39,750 nucleotides of DNA from CAYWOS01 sp964459985 (GCA_964459985.1 CAYWOS010000020.1:1-39750), one strand, 5' to 3'; positions 17,702 through 25,821 are shown, numbered from the stretch's first letter. Translations and numbers: made by a program. Notes: generated from the sequence alone by a model not told the origin.

Positions 17702-17718
17702 ACTTAACCGTTTCAGTT
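17702..17718 (-). promoter_or_regulatory. LacI-type operator of the GH31/GH65 operon
   Basis: The minus-strand sequence AACTGAAACGGTTAAGT is an imperfect palindrome around a central CG, the signature of LacI/CcpA-family operators (A-x-CG-x-T core). It lies directly downstream of the -10 element, where binding would block transcription. Confidence 0.65.
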
Positions 17719-17727
17719 GCTACGGTC

Positions 17728-17756
17728 AGTATAGCAGAGCGCCGCGCGCGTGTCAA
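17728..17756 (-). promoter_or_regulatory. Promoter of the lacI-GH31-GH65-transport operon
   Basis: On the minus strand, TTGACA (complement of 17751-17756) and TATACT (complement of 17728-17733) are 17 bases apart: an almost perfect vegetative-sigma promoter, about 50 bases before the lacI start. Confidence 0.85.
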
Positions 17757-17950
17757 GCTTTTTTATCGGCGTCCGACCATCCGCCGTTTTCTCCCTGATG
17801 ACGCCGGCGGGTTCGGCCTGATGCCGAAAATGAAAATCCGGGTACCGCCGACGAAGAATCGATCGCTGCGGAACGGACGAACGTCCGCCGCCCCGACGCC
17901 GCGCCGTTCATCGACCGCGCCCTGGATGCCGCCTGCGATGGCTCCAGACC

Positions 17951-18607
17951 TTATCTTGTTCCTCGTTCCTTCATATCCTTGCGAATCTCGTCAAAATGCG
18001 CGTCGGAGATCGCGCCGCAGGGGGAAGCCCTAAACTCCGTGACGGCGTCGCACATGACGCTGAAATTGAGCGCTGTGCCTTTCGCGTCCGGAACATAGTC
18101 CACCGCGCGGTCGGCGCTGATGCCGAAGCGTTCCGCCGTCTCCACGGCGTCGATGTTCGCGCCCAAGAAAATGAACTCCCAGCCGTACTTTGTTTTTTCG
18201 CGCTCGATCATTTCCTTCACGCGGGCGGACGAGTATTCGCGGCTGGAGTTCTCCTCGCCGTCGGTGATGATGACAAACATCACTTTCTCGGCGCGGTATG
18301 TCTCCGCCGTGTTCTTTTGAACGCCGATCATCTTGTCGACCGTCCCGCCGATCGCGTCCAGCAGGGCCGTCCCGCCGCCGACGGCATACTCCTTTTCCGT
18401 CAGCCGGCCGACAGCCTGAATATCAATCCTGTCGTGCAGTATGACGCTTCGGTTTGAGAACAGCACGGTCGTGATCCTGCACGCGCCGTCCTCCGCCCTT
18501 TGTTTGTCCAGCATGGCGTTGAAGCCACCGATGGTGTCCTTCTCCAGCCCCGCCATGGAACCGCTCCTGTCCAGAATGAAAACCAGCTCGGTCAGATTTC
18601 TCTTCAT
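17951..18607 (-). CDS. von Willebrand factor A domain protein (TerY-like)
   Basis: The 218-aa protein is essentially one vWA domain with a complete metal-ion-dependent adhesion site: DRSGS (Asp13, Ser15, Ser17), Thr80 in GGGTALLDAI, and Asp116 in IITDGEENSSREYS. Such domains bind protein partners through a divalent metal. There is no signal peptide or membrane segment, so it acts inside the cell. TerY-like proteins of this type are found in stress and conflict gene clusters. AGGAGG before the ATG is well spaced. It follows, with a 92-base gap, the HD hydrolase gene, and may share its transcript. Confidence 0.88.
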   Translation of the reverse strand: MKRNLTELVFILDRSGSMAGLEKDTIGGFNAMLDKQRAEDGACRITTVLFSNRSVILHDRIDIQAVGRLTEKEYAVGGGTALLDAIGGTVDKMIGVQKNTAETYRAEKVMFVIITDGEENSSREYSSARVKEMIEREKTKYGWEFIFLGANIDAVETAERFGISADRAVDYVPDAKGTALNFSVMCDAVTEFRASPCGAISDAHFDEIRKDMKERGTR

Positions 18608-18699
18608 AAAACGCGCCCTCCTTGCTTTGATGACACAAGGATAGCGCCTGAATAAGACGCATGGGTCGCTTCAAAAGCGACATCCGACGCGTTATACGA

Positions 18700-19128
18700 T
18701 CAGGACAGGAGAATATCGATCGCCGTTTTGTACTTTTCAACCCTTTTCAGGTCTTTTTCCGTGACGTTCGTCAGCCTTGAAAGATCCGAATTGTGCGCCA
18801 GATCGGATAATTTCACTCTGCGCGCCACGTCGTTGTCCTTGATTCTTTTGATGTATGTCATATAGGGAACGCCCTCCTTATGGGTCATCCATACGACGGC
18901 ATCCACAACCGCGTCGGGGAACCCCAAGGCTTTCAGCTGCTCGGGCGTTGTGTCGGTATCCTCGATAACGTCGTGCAGCAGCGCCACGCATGTCGTGATC
19001 TCGTCCGTCATTGATTCCGCGACATGGAACGGATGAAACGGATAGGGTACGCCGCACTTGTCCGTCTGATTTTTGTGCTTCTCAAAGCACAAAACCATCG
19101 CCTTTTTCGTCATTTCGGTGTAGATCAC
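18700..19128 (-). CDS. Small HD-domain hydrolase, SpoT/MESH1-like (possible ppGpp hydrolase)
   Basis: The 142-aa protein carries the full HD metal-site pattern of the SpoT hydrolase fold: FHPFHVAES with His35, ALLHDVIEDT with His52-Asp53 and the Glu56-Asp57 pair typical of pppGpp hydrolases, and KLSDLAHNSD with Asp109. No synthetase domain is present, so it fits the small alarmone hydrolase class, removing the 3-prime pyrophosphate of (p)ppGpp or related nucleotides; other substrates such as NADPH are known in the MESH1 branch. The start is a GTG with AAAGGAGG about nine bases upstream. It lies between the macro-domain and vWA genes, all on the minus strand. Confidence 0.85.
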   Translation of the reverse strand: MIYTEMTKKAMVLCFEKHKNQTDKCGVPYPFHPFHVAESMTDEITTCVALLHDVIEDTDTTPEQLKALGFPDAVVDAVVWMTHKEGVPYMTYIKRIKDNDVARRVKLSDLAHNSDLSRLTNVTEKDLKRVEKYKTAIDILLS

Positions 19129-19165
19129 TGATCGCAGCCTCCTTTATCACGCCGGGGCGCGTGAC

Positions 19166-20182
19166 TCATCCGCCCAGCAGTGGCTGGTCGTATTTGAACA
19201 GCACCTCGTTGATCTCAAAGATGTCGTACCGTTGATTGACGATGAAATACTCGACGATGACATCGAATTTCCGGCTGTGGGACAGCGCGTACCCCGCGCG
19301 TTCCAGCAGATCGTCGGTCTCGTCCAGCGTTAACTCGAGCGCCACGGACAGCGCGAGGATGGTGCGCTTGCCCGGCATGTAGCCTTTCCCCGTGCGTATT
19401 TTTGAGAACAGCTTGCGGTCGATATTCGCGCGTTTGTACACTTCGGCGTCCGTCCGGCCCTTTGCGTCGATCAGCCGCAAAAGCGTTGTTGAGAACGGCT
19501 CGTCAAGGCGTCCGACAAGCTCGTCAATACCGCTTGCGGCCATAGGCGCCGCGTCCGACGGCACGGGCATGCACGCGAACGGATTGTCCGCATTTAGCGG
19601 CGCGGTTTTCTCCGCGTCAGGAAGCCGCCGTCTTGACACAGGCTGCGCCGCGATGTAGTTCTCGTCGATATAGCTGTCGACCGCGCCCGTCAACGCCTGA
19701 CTGACCATGAAAGCGGATGTATCGCGCACGGCAAGATAGACGTCCATATCATGATCCTGAAGGAAGTCACGGATCGTTTCCGTCGCCGCGCGAAGCGCAT
19801 CGGCTTTGGGATAACCGCAGATGTCGCTTGAAAGCAACGGAAAAGCAATGCTCCCGCAGCCGCGGTCGGCGGCAAGACGCAGGGCATTCTCATAGGCGGA
19901 ACGCAGCAGCTTGGCGTTTTGCCCGCCGCCCCCATGAAGGTCGGCCGGCGCTGCGGCGTGGATCACATACTTCGCTTTGAGCGCGAACCCCGGCGTGATC
20001 GCGGCTTCCCCCGTCTTTATCGGGGCTGTCCTGTCGCATGCGGCCTGAAGCTCGCGCGCTCCGGCAGCCCGGAAGATCGCGCCGCATCCGCCGCCGCCCG
20101 TCGTCAAGTCGGTATTGGCCGCGTTGACAATCGCATCGACGCTCATTTGTGTGATGTCCCGGCGAATGATGGTGAACGGCAT
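19166..20182 (-). CDS. Macro-domain protein with C-terminal helix-turn-helix-like region
   Basis: Residues 1-165 form a macro domain: DAIVNAANTDLTTGGGGCGAIFRAAG (ligand loop), a second loop with LHGGGGQN-like residues near 85, and IAFPLLSSDICGYPKADAL. Macro domains bind or hydrolyse ADP-ribose, O-acetyl-ADP-ribose or ADP-ribosylated proteins. Residues about 225-338 (LLRLIDAKGRTDAEVYKRANIDRKLFSKIRTGKGYMP-like) look like an XRE-type DNA-binding or adaptor region followed by a helical tail. The start at 20182 has GGGGGAGGA well placed. A perfect 16-base palindrome sits just upstream. The pairing suggests a nucleotide-sensing regulator, which is inference. Confidence 0.85.
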   Translation of the reverse strand: MPFTIIRRDITQMSVDAIVNAANTDLTTGGGGCGAIFRAAGARELQAACDRTAPIKTGEAAITPGFALKAKYVIHAAAPADLHGGGGQNAKLLRSAYENALRLAADRGCGSIAFPLLSSDICGYPKADALRAATETIRDFLQDHDMDVYLAVRDTSAFMVSQALTGAVDSYIDENYIAAQPVSRRRLPDAEKTAPLNADNPFACMPVPSDAAPMAASGIDELVGRLDEPFSTTLLRLIDAKGRTDAEVYKRANIDRKLFSKIRTGKGYMPGKRTILALSVALELTLDETDDLLERAGYALSHSRKFDVIVEYFIVNQRYDIFEINEVLFKYDQPLLGG

Positions 20183-20206
20183 GTCTTGATTCCTCCCCCG
20201 AGGTTG

Positions 20207-20222
20207 AGGATGACGTCATCCT
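20207..20222 (-). promoter_or_regulatory. Perfect 16-base palindrome upstream of the macro-domain gene
   Basis: AGGATGACGTCATCCT is fully self-complementary and lies 25 bases before the macro-domain start, just ahead of its ribosome-binding site. It is a plausible dimer-binding operator, perhaps for the helix-turn-helix tail of that protein itself. I find no clear promoter next to it. Confidence 0.4.
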
Positions 20223-20292
20223 TCTTCACGGATGCCTGCAGTCCCGGACTCCTTCCGAACTCGCGGCTTCCTCCTGCGCGGCGGTACGCCGT

Positions 20293-21153
20293 TTATGGAT
20301 TTTGCGCCTCAAACGCCGCCTTGAGCGCCCGCTGCGTCGCCGCGTCCGCTACTCCGCTGCACGGGAGGCCGCGCTCTTGCTGAAAGGATTTCACGGCTTT
20401 GACGGTTGCGCGATTATACGTGCCCGTGACTTGGCCGTTATGATAGCCCAGCGCCACAAGCTGCTCCTGCAGCCGCGCGACGGTATCGCCCTTGCATTCC
20501 TGCCTCATGGTTGTGCCGAACACGTCATCGCGGGTGATGCCATAGCCGCGAATGCCGGCGTCATCCAGCGCGTAGGTATAGCGCGCGACGACGGTCGGCG
20601 TCGGACCGAGCATGTCATTATTGCCTTCGATCGTGTGGATGGTATATGCCCCGTCCGCGTCCTGCGTGACGTATTCGACCAGCCCCACGTGATCGATTCG
20701 GTTATATGTATACCACTCGATATAGACGAGGTCGCCGCGCCGGGGGATATAAGGGCGCTCTGTGACGGGCGCGCCGTCTTCCCAATACCATTGCTCGCCC
20801 CAGCCCTCGATTTCACCTCGGGTGGTGATATACCTGCCGCGTTCCGTAAACCACCGCACGCCGCGTCTGCAGGTCGTCTGCATAGGGTAAAGCGCGTCCA
20901 GCAGCGTTTCGCCGCCGCGCTGTCCTGCCTGATCGGCGCACCAAGACACGAACTCGGCGCACCATTCTGCATATTTGCCGCCCGCCCAATCGCCGTACTT
21001 GCTGTAACCGCCCTTTGTGGCGCTGTAGCCCAGTTCCTCGATGGCGACGTCGATCACGCTTTCGATCTGCGCCTGCTTCGCGTCATCCGCCAGCGCCCAT
21101 CCCGCCAACGCGAGCTGCGCGGCCAGCAGTCCTGCCAGTGCTCGTCGCTTCAT
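20293..21153 (-). CDS. Secreted CHAP-amidase-like protein with peptidoglycan-binding domain
   Basis: A signal peptide (about 1-23, ending ALA) precedes a cysteine/histidine peptidase-like domain of the CHAP/NlpC fold, with Cys65 in AEWCAEFVSW and His155 in RIDHVGLVEY. The last ~65 residues are a peptidoglycan-binding type 1 domain (GDTVARLQEQLVALGYHNGQVTGT). It probably cleaves or remodels cell wall outside the membrane. Of three possible starts, ATG 21153 has the right distance from GGAAAGGA; 21159 and 21174 are too close to it or upstream of it. A strong promoter lies at 21189-21217. At 286 aa it seems complete. Confidence 0.85.
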   Translation of the reverse strand: MKRRALAGLLAAQLALAGWALADDAKQAQIESVIDVAIEELGYSATKGGYSKYGDWAGGKYAEWCAEFVSWCADQAGQRGGETLLDALYPMQTTCRRGVRWFTERGRYITTRGEIEGWGEQWYWEDGAPVTERPYIPRRGDLVYIEWYTYNRIDHVGLVEYVTQDADGAYTIHTIEGNNDMLGPTPTVVARYTYALDDAGIRGYGITRDDVFGTTMRQECKGDTVARLQEQLVALGYHNGQVTGTYNRATVKAVKSFQQERGLPCSGVADAATQRALKAAFEAQNP

Positions 21154-21188
21154 GCTCATTTCCTTTCCGCGCAAAGTATGCTATATAG

Positions 21189-21217
21189 ATTGTAAGAAAC
21201 ATTGCGCGCGCTGTCAA
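21189..21217 (-). promoter_or_regulatory. Promoter of the CHAP-domain gene
   Basis: On the minus strand, TTGACA (complement of 21212-21217) and TACAAT (complement of 21189-21194) have a 17-base spacer, about 35 bases before the start codon. It may also serve the macro, HD and vWA genes downstream. Confidence 0.8.
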
Positions 21218-21417
21218 GTTATCCTTTATAAGGTAAATTCATGTATCGTCCCCTGCGCAATATGAGAGGAGCGAACTCTGCCGCGTCAACCGTCCGCAGT
21301 TTGACGGATATGCGGAGAAAACGCGTCGATGTCCCGGCCGCGATCAACATACCGTCTGCCGCCGTCCGATGATCGCAGCGGGATATTTGCGTTTTTGCGG
21401 GTGCCGCCGCCCGGGGT

Positions 21418-21456
21418 AAAGAAAAAGGCCTGCAAGCATTTCTGCCTGCAGACCCT
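21418..21456 (-). terminator. Terminator of the tRNA-Ala gene
   Basis: Directly after the encoded CCA, a hairpin with TCTGCAGGC/GCTTGCAGG-type arms is followed by TTTTTCTTT on the minus strand (complement of 21418-21426). Confidence 0.8.
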
Positions 21457-21457
21457 T

Positions 21458-21533
21458 TGGTGGAGCATAGGAGACTCGAACTCCTGACATCCACACTGCC
21501 AGTGTGGCACTCTACCAACTGAGCTAATGCCCC
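21458..21533 (-). tRNA. tRNA-Ala (anticodon GGC)
   Basis: The minus strand folds into a complete 76-base cloverleaf including the encoded 3-prime CCA. The anticodon stem is CCACA/TGTGG with loop CTGGCAG (anticodon GGC). The T arm is AGGAG-TTCGAAT-CTCCT. The acceptor stem has the G3:U70 pair that marks alanine tRNAs. It has its own promoter and terminator, so it is an independent unit. Confidence 0.96.
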
Positions 21534-21597
21534 ATACGCCGTCAAGAGCCGTTTCGGGCGATCCGTAATCCCCGGACGGTGCCTCGCGACAGGGGAC

Positions 21598-21626
21598 ATC
21601 ATAGCACAAATCGAGACGTTTGTAAA
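21598..21626 (-). promoter_or_regulatory. Promoter of tRNA-Ala
   Basis: TTTACA (complement of 21621-21626) and TATGAT (complement of 21598-21603), 17-base spacer, about 65 bases upstream of the mature tRNA 5-prime end. Confidence 0.75.
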
Positions 21627-21708
21627 GCATAAATTTCCGACGTGATTAAATGTGATTGAATACGGTGTATCGGTTTCCGGGGATGCGGACCGTATCCCCG
21701 CGCATGCA

Positions 21709-21724
21709 CGGAAAACGCTTTCCG
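21709..21724 (+). promoter_or_regulatory. cre-like / LacI-type operator of the starch operon
   Basis: CGGAAAACGCTTTCCG is palindromic around the central CG with one mismatch and closely fits the catabolite-responsive element core (GAAAACGCTTTC). It lies nine bases upstream of the -35 box. It may be a CcpA site or the operator of the LacI regulator encoded at the end of the operon. Confidence 0.65.
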
Positions 21725-21733
21725 TTTTTTGTG

Positions 21734-21761
21734 TTGACTTTTCCATGGCATGGGCTATACT
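21734..21761 (+). promoter_or_regulatory. Promoter of the starch-binding/maltodextrin operon
   Basis: TTGACT (21734-21739) and TATACT (21756-21761), 16-base spacer, about 45 bases before the first start codon. Confidence 0.75.
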
Positions 21762-21808
21762 TGCCGTATCAGGTCGTATAATCGACTGATTGAGGAGGAA
21801 AACAAGCG

Positions 21809-22804
21809 ATGACGAGGAAACTGATTGCTCTGTTGATGGTGCTTGCGATGCTGCTGTTGGCGTCCGCGCTGGCGACGACGACCGAAGAGGAAAGAATCGT
21901 ACTGTACGCCTCCGTTCCCGCGGACTGGGCCTTCCCGTGCGTGTGGGCGTGGAGCAACGACGGCGTGAACGCCTTTGCCGCCTGGCCGGGCGACATGATG
22001 GAGCCGGACGCCCGGAACGCGGGCTGGTATTACATTTATCTGCCCGCCGGCATGGAAAACGCGATCATTAACGCCAACGACGGTTCGGTGCAGACCGACG
22101 CCGTGGCGATTGACAAGCAATCCGCCTGGGTGACCGTCGCCGCCGACAAAACCGCGGCCGTGTCCTTCGACGCGCTGACGGACGGCGATGCGCCCGCTTA
22201 CGCCGAACGCTATACGGTGTACGCCAAGGTGGACGAGAGCTGGACGAACCCCTGCGTCTGGGCGTGGAATGATCCCTCGGGCAAGAACGCCTTCGCCGCC
22301 TGGCCGGGGCGCGCCATGAAAGCGAACGCCAACGGCTATTACAGCGCGATGGTGCCCGAATGGTGCAACTGCATCATCATCAACGCCAATGGCGGCGCCG
22401 TTCAGACCGCCGATATCAAGGATCTGGATCCCGCCGATCTCTGGGTGACCGTGGCCGCCGACAAGAGCTATGACGTGACTTACGAAGACCCCACCATCCC
22501 CAAGGTGCAGGATATCACCGTGTACGCCAAGGCGCCCGAGACGTGGGCGAACCCCTGCGTATGGGCGTGGAGCCATCCCGACGGCACAAACGCCTTCACC
22601 GCCTGGCCTGGCGCCGCGCTTGAAAAGGGCGAGGACGGCTGGTACGCGCTGACCGTTCCCGGCTGGATCAATTCCGTCATCATCAACGCCAACGAGGGCG
22701 CGGTGCAGACCTCCGATCTGCGCGTGGACGCGGGTAAGGATTTGTACATCACCATCGCGGACGGTCAGGAACCGACCGTCGCGTATGAGAAACCCGCCGA
22801 GTAA
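21809..22804 (+). CDS. Secreted protein of three CBM26-like starch-binding repeats
   Basis: After a signal peptide (about 1-22), this 331-aa protein is three tandem ~93-residue modules, roughly residues 29-121, 134-226 and 235-327. Each repeats the same plan: V-Y-A-K/S-V opening strand, CVWAW, AAWPG or TAWPG, W/Y-Y strand, then I-INAN-G-VQT-D. This is the pattern of family 26 starch-binding modules, where the tryptophans stack on glucose rings. There is no catalytic domain, no lipobox, and no cell-wall anchor motif. GAGGAGG precedes the ATG. It heads the maltodextrin operon, so it probably captures starch or helps its breakdown at the surface. A starch-binding module protein without an enzyme is unusual. 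Confidence 0.88.
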   Translation: MTRKLIALLMVLAMLLLASALATTTEEERIVLYASVPADWAFPCVWAWSNDGVNAFAAWPGDMMEPDARNAGWYYIYLPAGMENAIINANDGSVQTDAVAIDKQSAWVTVAADKTAAVSFDALTDGDAPAYAERYTVYAKVDESWTNPCVWAWNDPSGKNAFAAWPGRAMKANANGYYSAMVPEWCNCIIINANGGAVQTADIKDLDPADLWVTVAADKSYDVTYEDPTIPKVQDITVYAKAPETWANPCVWAWSHPDGTNAFTAWPGAALEKGEDGWYALTVPGWINSVIINANEGAVQTSDLRVDAGKDLYITIADGQEPTVAYEKPAE

Positions 22805-22820
22805 ACCATGTGTTCTGCGC

Positions 22821-22857
22821 GGGAAAGAGGCGGACGTCCTCTTTCCTGCGTTTTTCC
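22821..22857 (+). terminator. Intrinsic terminator between the CBM26 gene and the transport genes
   Basis: A perfect nine-base stem GGAAAGAGG/CCTCTTTCC (22822-22830, 22838-22846) is followed by TGCGTTTTT. It lies between the starch-binding gene and the binding-protein gene. With no clear promoter between them, it probably acts as a partial terminator that keeps the first gene more abundant. Confidence 0.75.
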
Positions 22858-22874
22858 ATATTGGAGGGGAAGCC

Positions 22875-24083
22875 ATGAAAATGGGATTGTGTCTGCTGCT
22901 GGCGGCGCTGTCCGTGCTGCTGACGGGCTGCGCGGGCAACGGGGCGAAAGAGGCGGCGGGGCCTGTGACCATCACGATCTGGCACGATAAGGAAGACCCC
23001 GTTATCGAGGTGGTGTCCGGGGCGCTCAAGGCGCTCGAACCGGACGTTCGGGTGGTTTTTGAAAAGAAAAGCGGGCTGACCGAATCGCTCAAGCTGGTCG
23101 GCAACGACCGCGGCGCCGCGCCCGATATGTATTTCTTCGCGCACGATAAAATCGGCGTGTACGCGGAAATGGGCATTCTGACGCCCGTGACCGAGCTGCT
23201 GGGCGAGGACGCGCTCAAGGGCTATGTCCCCCTGACGGTCGACGGCGCGACGTATAAGGGGAAAATTTATCAGCTGCCGTTGTATTTTGAAACGCTGCTG
23301 TTCATGTACAACCGCAAATACATGGCGGACGCCGACGTGCCCGCCACCACCGAGCAGCTCTACGCCTACATGCAGCGCAAGACCAAGTATGGGCATTACG
23401 GCTTTGTCGAGCAGCATTCCACGCCGTATTACGCGGCGGGCTGGATACACGGCTTCGGCGGCACGCTTATCACGGGCGACGGCACGCCCTGCCTGAACAG
23501 CGAGCAGGTTCGCGCGGCGCTGACCTATCATAAAAAATTCGTCGCGTACATGCCGGGCGAAACCGAGTATGCCACCGTCAACACGCTGTTTACCGAGGGC
23601 ATGGCGCACGCGACCGTCGCGGGGCCGTGGTTCGTGCCGACGGTGCGCGCCGCAGGCATCGACGTGGGCGTCGCGCCCATGCCGAAGGTGGATGAAACGG
23701 GGCTGCCGCTCGCGCCGTACAGCGGCATTCAGGGCGTGCACGTGCTGAAAATCCACGCGGGAGAGAAGCGCGAGGCGATCATCAGCGTGCTCAAAGCGCT
23801 GATGAACCCCGAGATCAGCGTCGCCCTTGCCAAGACGAGCGGCTGCGCGCCCGCCGTTGAAAGCTGCTACGCCCGCGAGGACGTGCAGCGCGACAGCCTG
23901 ATCATGGCGATGTATCAGACGGCGCAGACCGCGCTGCCCATGCCGAACATCCCCGAGATGGATGTGATGTGGTCGGTGACGGGCAATCTTCTGACCAACG
24001 TCAACATGAGCGGACAGGACATCGCGCAGGCCGCCGAAGCGGCGCAGAAAAAGGCGCTGGAGCTGATTGAGGCGATGAAATGA
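22875..24083 (+). CDS. Maltodextrin-type ABC transporter substrate-binding lipoprotein
   Basis: This 402-aa solute-binding protein has a lipoprotein signal peptide with the lipobox LLTGC (Cys19 expected as mature N-terminus). The body follows the MalE pattern: VTITIWHDKEDPV, APDMYFFAHDKIG, YQLPLYFETLLFMYNRKYM, FTEGMAHATVAGPWFV and YSGIQGVHVLKI. The start 22875 has GGAGGGG upstream; a longer frame to 22785 covers the terminator and is not likely. Given the neighbouring starch-binding protein and GH13 enzyme, the ligand is most likely a maltooligosaccharide. Its stop overlaps the next gene by four bases. Confidence 0.93.
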   Translation: MKMGLCLLLAALSVLLTGCAGNGAKEAAGPVTITIWHDKEDPVIEVVSGALKALEPDVRVVFEKKSGLTESLKLVGNDRGAAPDMYFFAHDKIGVYAEMGILTPVTELLGEDALKGYVPLTVDGATYKGKIYQLPLYFETLLFMYNRKYMADADVPATTEQLYAYMQRKTKYGHYGFVEQHSTPYYAAGWIHGFGGTLITGDGTPCLNSEQVRAALTYHKKFVAYMPGETEYATVNTLFTEGMAHATVAGPWFVPTVRAAGIDVGVAPMPKVDETGLPLAPYSGIQGVHVLKIHAGEKREAIISVLKALMNPEISVALAKTSGCAPAVESCYAREDVQRDSLIMAMYQTAQTALPMPNIPEMDVMWSVTGNLLTNVNMSGQDIAQAAEAAQKKALELIEAMK

Positions 24084-24979
24084 CAAAGGATATCGCGCGA
24101 AGGCGGACAGGAACGGCGTATCTGGTCAGCGCGCCCTCGCTTCTGATCATCGGGCTGATCGTGGTGTTCCCCATCCTCTACACGGGATGGATATCGCTGA
24201 CCAACATGAACACCTACCACTGGTTCAATTACAGCTTCATTGGCGCGGAAAACTACCGCAGGGCGCTGTTGGTGTTCGATTCCGGCTTTTTGAGCGCGCT
24301 GCTGATGACCGTGCTGTGGACGGCGGTCAACATGGCGCTGCAGCTTGTCATTGCGTTTTTCATTGCCAACCTGCTCAACGTCAGGCGTCTCCCGCTTCGC
24401 AACGTGTATAAAACCATCCTGATGTTCCCTTGGGCGATGCCCGGCTACGTCAGCATTCTGCTGTGGAAAACCGGGATGTTCAACAGCCAGTTCGGGCTGC
24501 TTACGCAGTGGATGAACGATATCGGCGGCGTGATGGTGCGCTGGCTCCAGAACGACGTGAGCGCCTTTTTCTGCTGCACGGCGGTCAATCTCTGGCTGGC
24601 GCTGCCTTTTATGATCATGATCATGGACGGCGGCATGAAAAGCATCGACCGGGGATATTACGAGTCCGCCACGCTCGACGGCGCCGGCCCCGTGAGGCAG
24701 GCGATCGCCATCACGCTGCCGTGCCTCAAGCCCATCATCGGCCCGTCGGTGATGATCACGCTGTTCACTACCTTCAAGCAGTTCGACGTCATCTACCTCA
24801 TGACCCAGCAGGTGGGCGCGCAGACGGGCGCGCACATCCACACCATCATCACCTACGCCTATGAAAATGCCTTTATCACGAACAATTACGGCTATTCCTC
24901 GGCTATTTCGATGATGATTTTTGCGCTGCTGATCCTCTTCGCGCAGCTGACAAAGCGGAAAAAGGAGGAAGCGGCATGA
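24080..24979 (+). CDS. Maltodextrin ABC transporter permease, MalF type
   Basis: The 299-aa permease has six predicted membrane segments (first: SLLIIGLIVVFPILYTGW) and the EAA loop YYESATLDGAGPVRQAIAITLP. Its ATG overlaps the stop of the binding protein, and its stop overlaps the MalG start (both ATGA type), so all three are coupled. The ATPase is not encoded here. It imports the sugar handed over by the lipoprotein. Confidence 0.93.
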   Translation: MTKDIARRRTGTAYLVSAPSLLIIGLIVVFPILYTGWISLTNMNTYHWFNYSFIGAENYRRALLVFDSGFLSALLMTVLWTAVNMALQLVIAFFIANLLNVRRLPLRNVYKTILMFPWAMPGYVSILLWKTGMFNSQFGLLTQWMNDIGGVMVRWLQNDVSAFFCCTAVNLWLALPFMIMIMDGGMKSIDRGYYESATLDGAGPVRQAIAITLPCLKPIIGPSVMITLFTTFKQFDVIYLMTQQVGAQTGAHIHTIITYAYENAFITNNYGYSSAISMMIFALLILFAQLTKRKKEEAA

Positions 24980-25818
24980 AACGAAAGCTCTGCCGCGCGG
25001 GCGGCGCGGCGATGATCAACCTGTTTTTCCTGCTGTGCTGTTTTCTGGCGCTGCTGCCCATCCTGTATGCGTTGAGCGTATCGCTGGACGCGAAGGGCTC
25101 GCTGCTGTCCTCGCACTTTTCCTTCATTCCCAAGGTCTGGACGGCGGACAACTACAGGAAGGTATTCGCGGAAGAATCGGTGCTCAAGTGGCTTGCCAAC
25201 ACCCTGCTGATGACCGTCTCCACCGTGCTGCTTGCGATGGCGACGGCTGTGCCGGCGGCGTATGTGTTTTCACGCAGGCGCTTCGCCGGGCGGCGGGCGG
25301 TGCTGCGGGTCCTGCTGCTCCTGTATTCCTTCCCCTCCGTGTTGTCAATGTTTGCGATATACAAATTGATGAGCGCGCTGGGGCTGATCAACACGCATAT
25401 CGGGCTGATCGTGATCTACGCCGGCACGATGTCGGTGTTCGCGCTGCTGAACATGAAGGGGTATTTCGACGCGATCCCGCTGGAAATCGAGGAGGCGGGG
25501 CGCATCGACGGCTGCACGGACGCGCGGATCGTGACGAGCATCGTGCTGCCCCTTGCGCGCCCGACGCTGATCGTCACCGGCGTGATGATCGTCAACTTCG
25601 TCTGGAACGAATACATATTTTCCATCAATTTCCTGACCGGCGAGGAGCGCATGACGCTGGCGAGCGGGCTGTACTCCCTGCAGGCGACCGAAACGAGCGG
25701 CTCGTGGCCGGTGTTCGCCGCCGCATCGCTCGCGGTGAGCTTCCCCGTGCTGGTGATTTTCTTCCTGTCGCAAAAATACATGGTCTCCGGCCTGACATCG
25801 GGCGGAGTGAAGGGATAG
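24976..25818 (+). CDS. Maltodextrin ABC transporter permease, MalG type
   Basis: The 280-aa partner permease has a first segment NLFFLLCCFLALLPILYALS and the EAA loop EEAGRIDGCTDARIVTSIVLPLARP. It ends in SGLTSGGVKG, typical of the MalG branch. GGAGG lies before its ATG inside the MalF gene. It is followed after three bases by the GH13 gene, so import and hydrolysis are co-expressed. Confidence 0.93.
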   Translation: MKRKLCRAGGAAMINLFFLLCCFLALLPILYALSVSLDAKGSLLSSHFSFIPKVWTADNYRKVFAEESVLKWLANTLLMTVSTVLLAMATAVPAAYVFSRRRFAGRRAVLRVLLLLYSFPSVLSMFAIYKLMSALGLINTHIGLIVIYAGTMSVFALLNMKGYFDAIPLEIEEAGRIDGCTDARIVTSIVLPLARPTLIVTGVMIVNFVWNEYIFSINFLTGEERMTLASGLYSLQATETSGSWPVFAAASLAVSFPVLVIFFLSQKYMVSGLTSGGVKG

Positions 25819-25821
25819 GGC

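Noticed and set aside
21458..21533. tRNA-Ala as an integration site for a mobile element
   Set aside because: No integrase gene and no duplicated tRNA 3-prime end were seen nearby.
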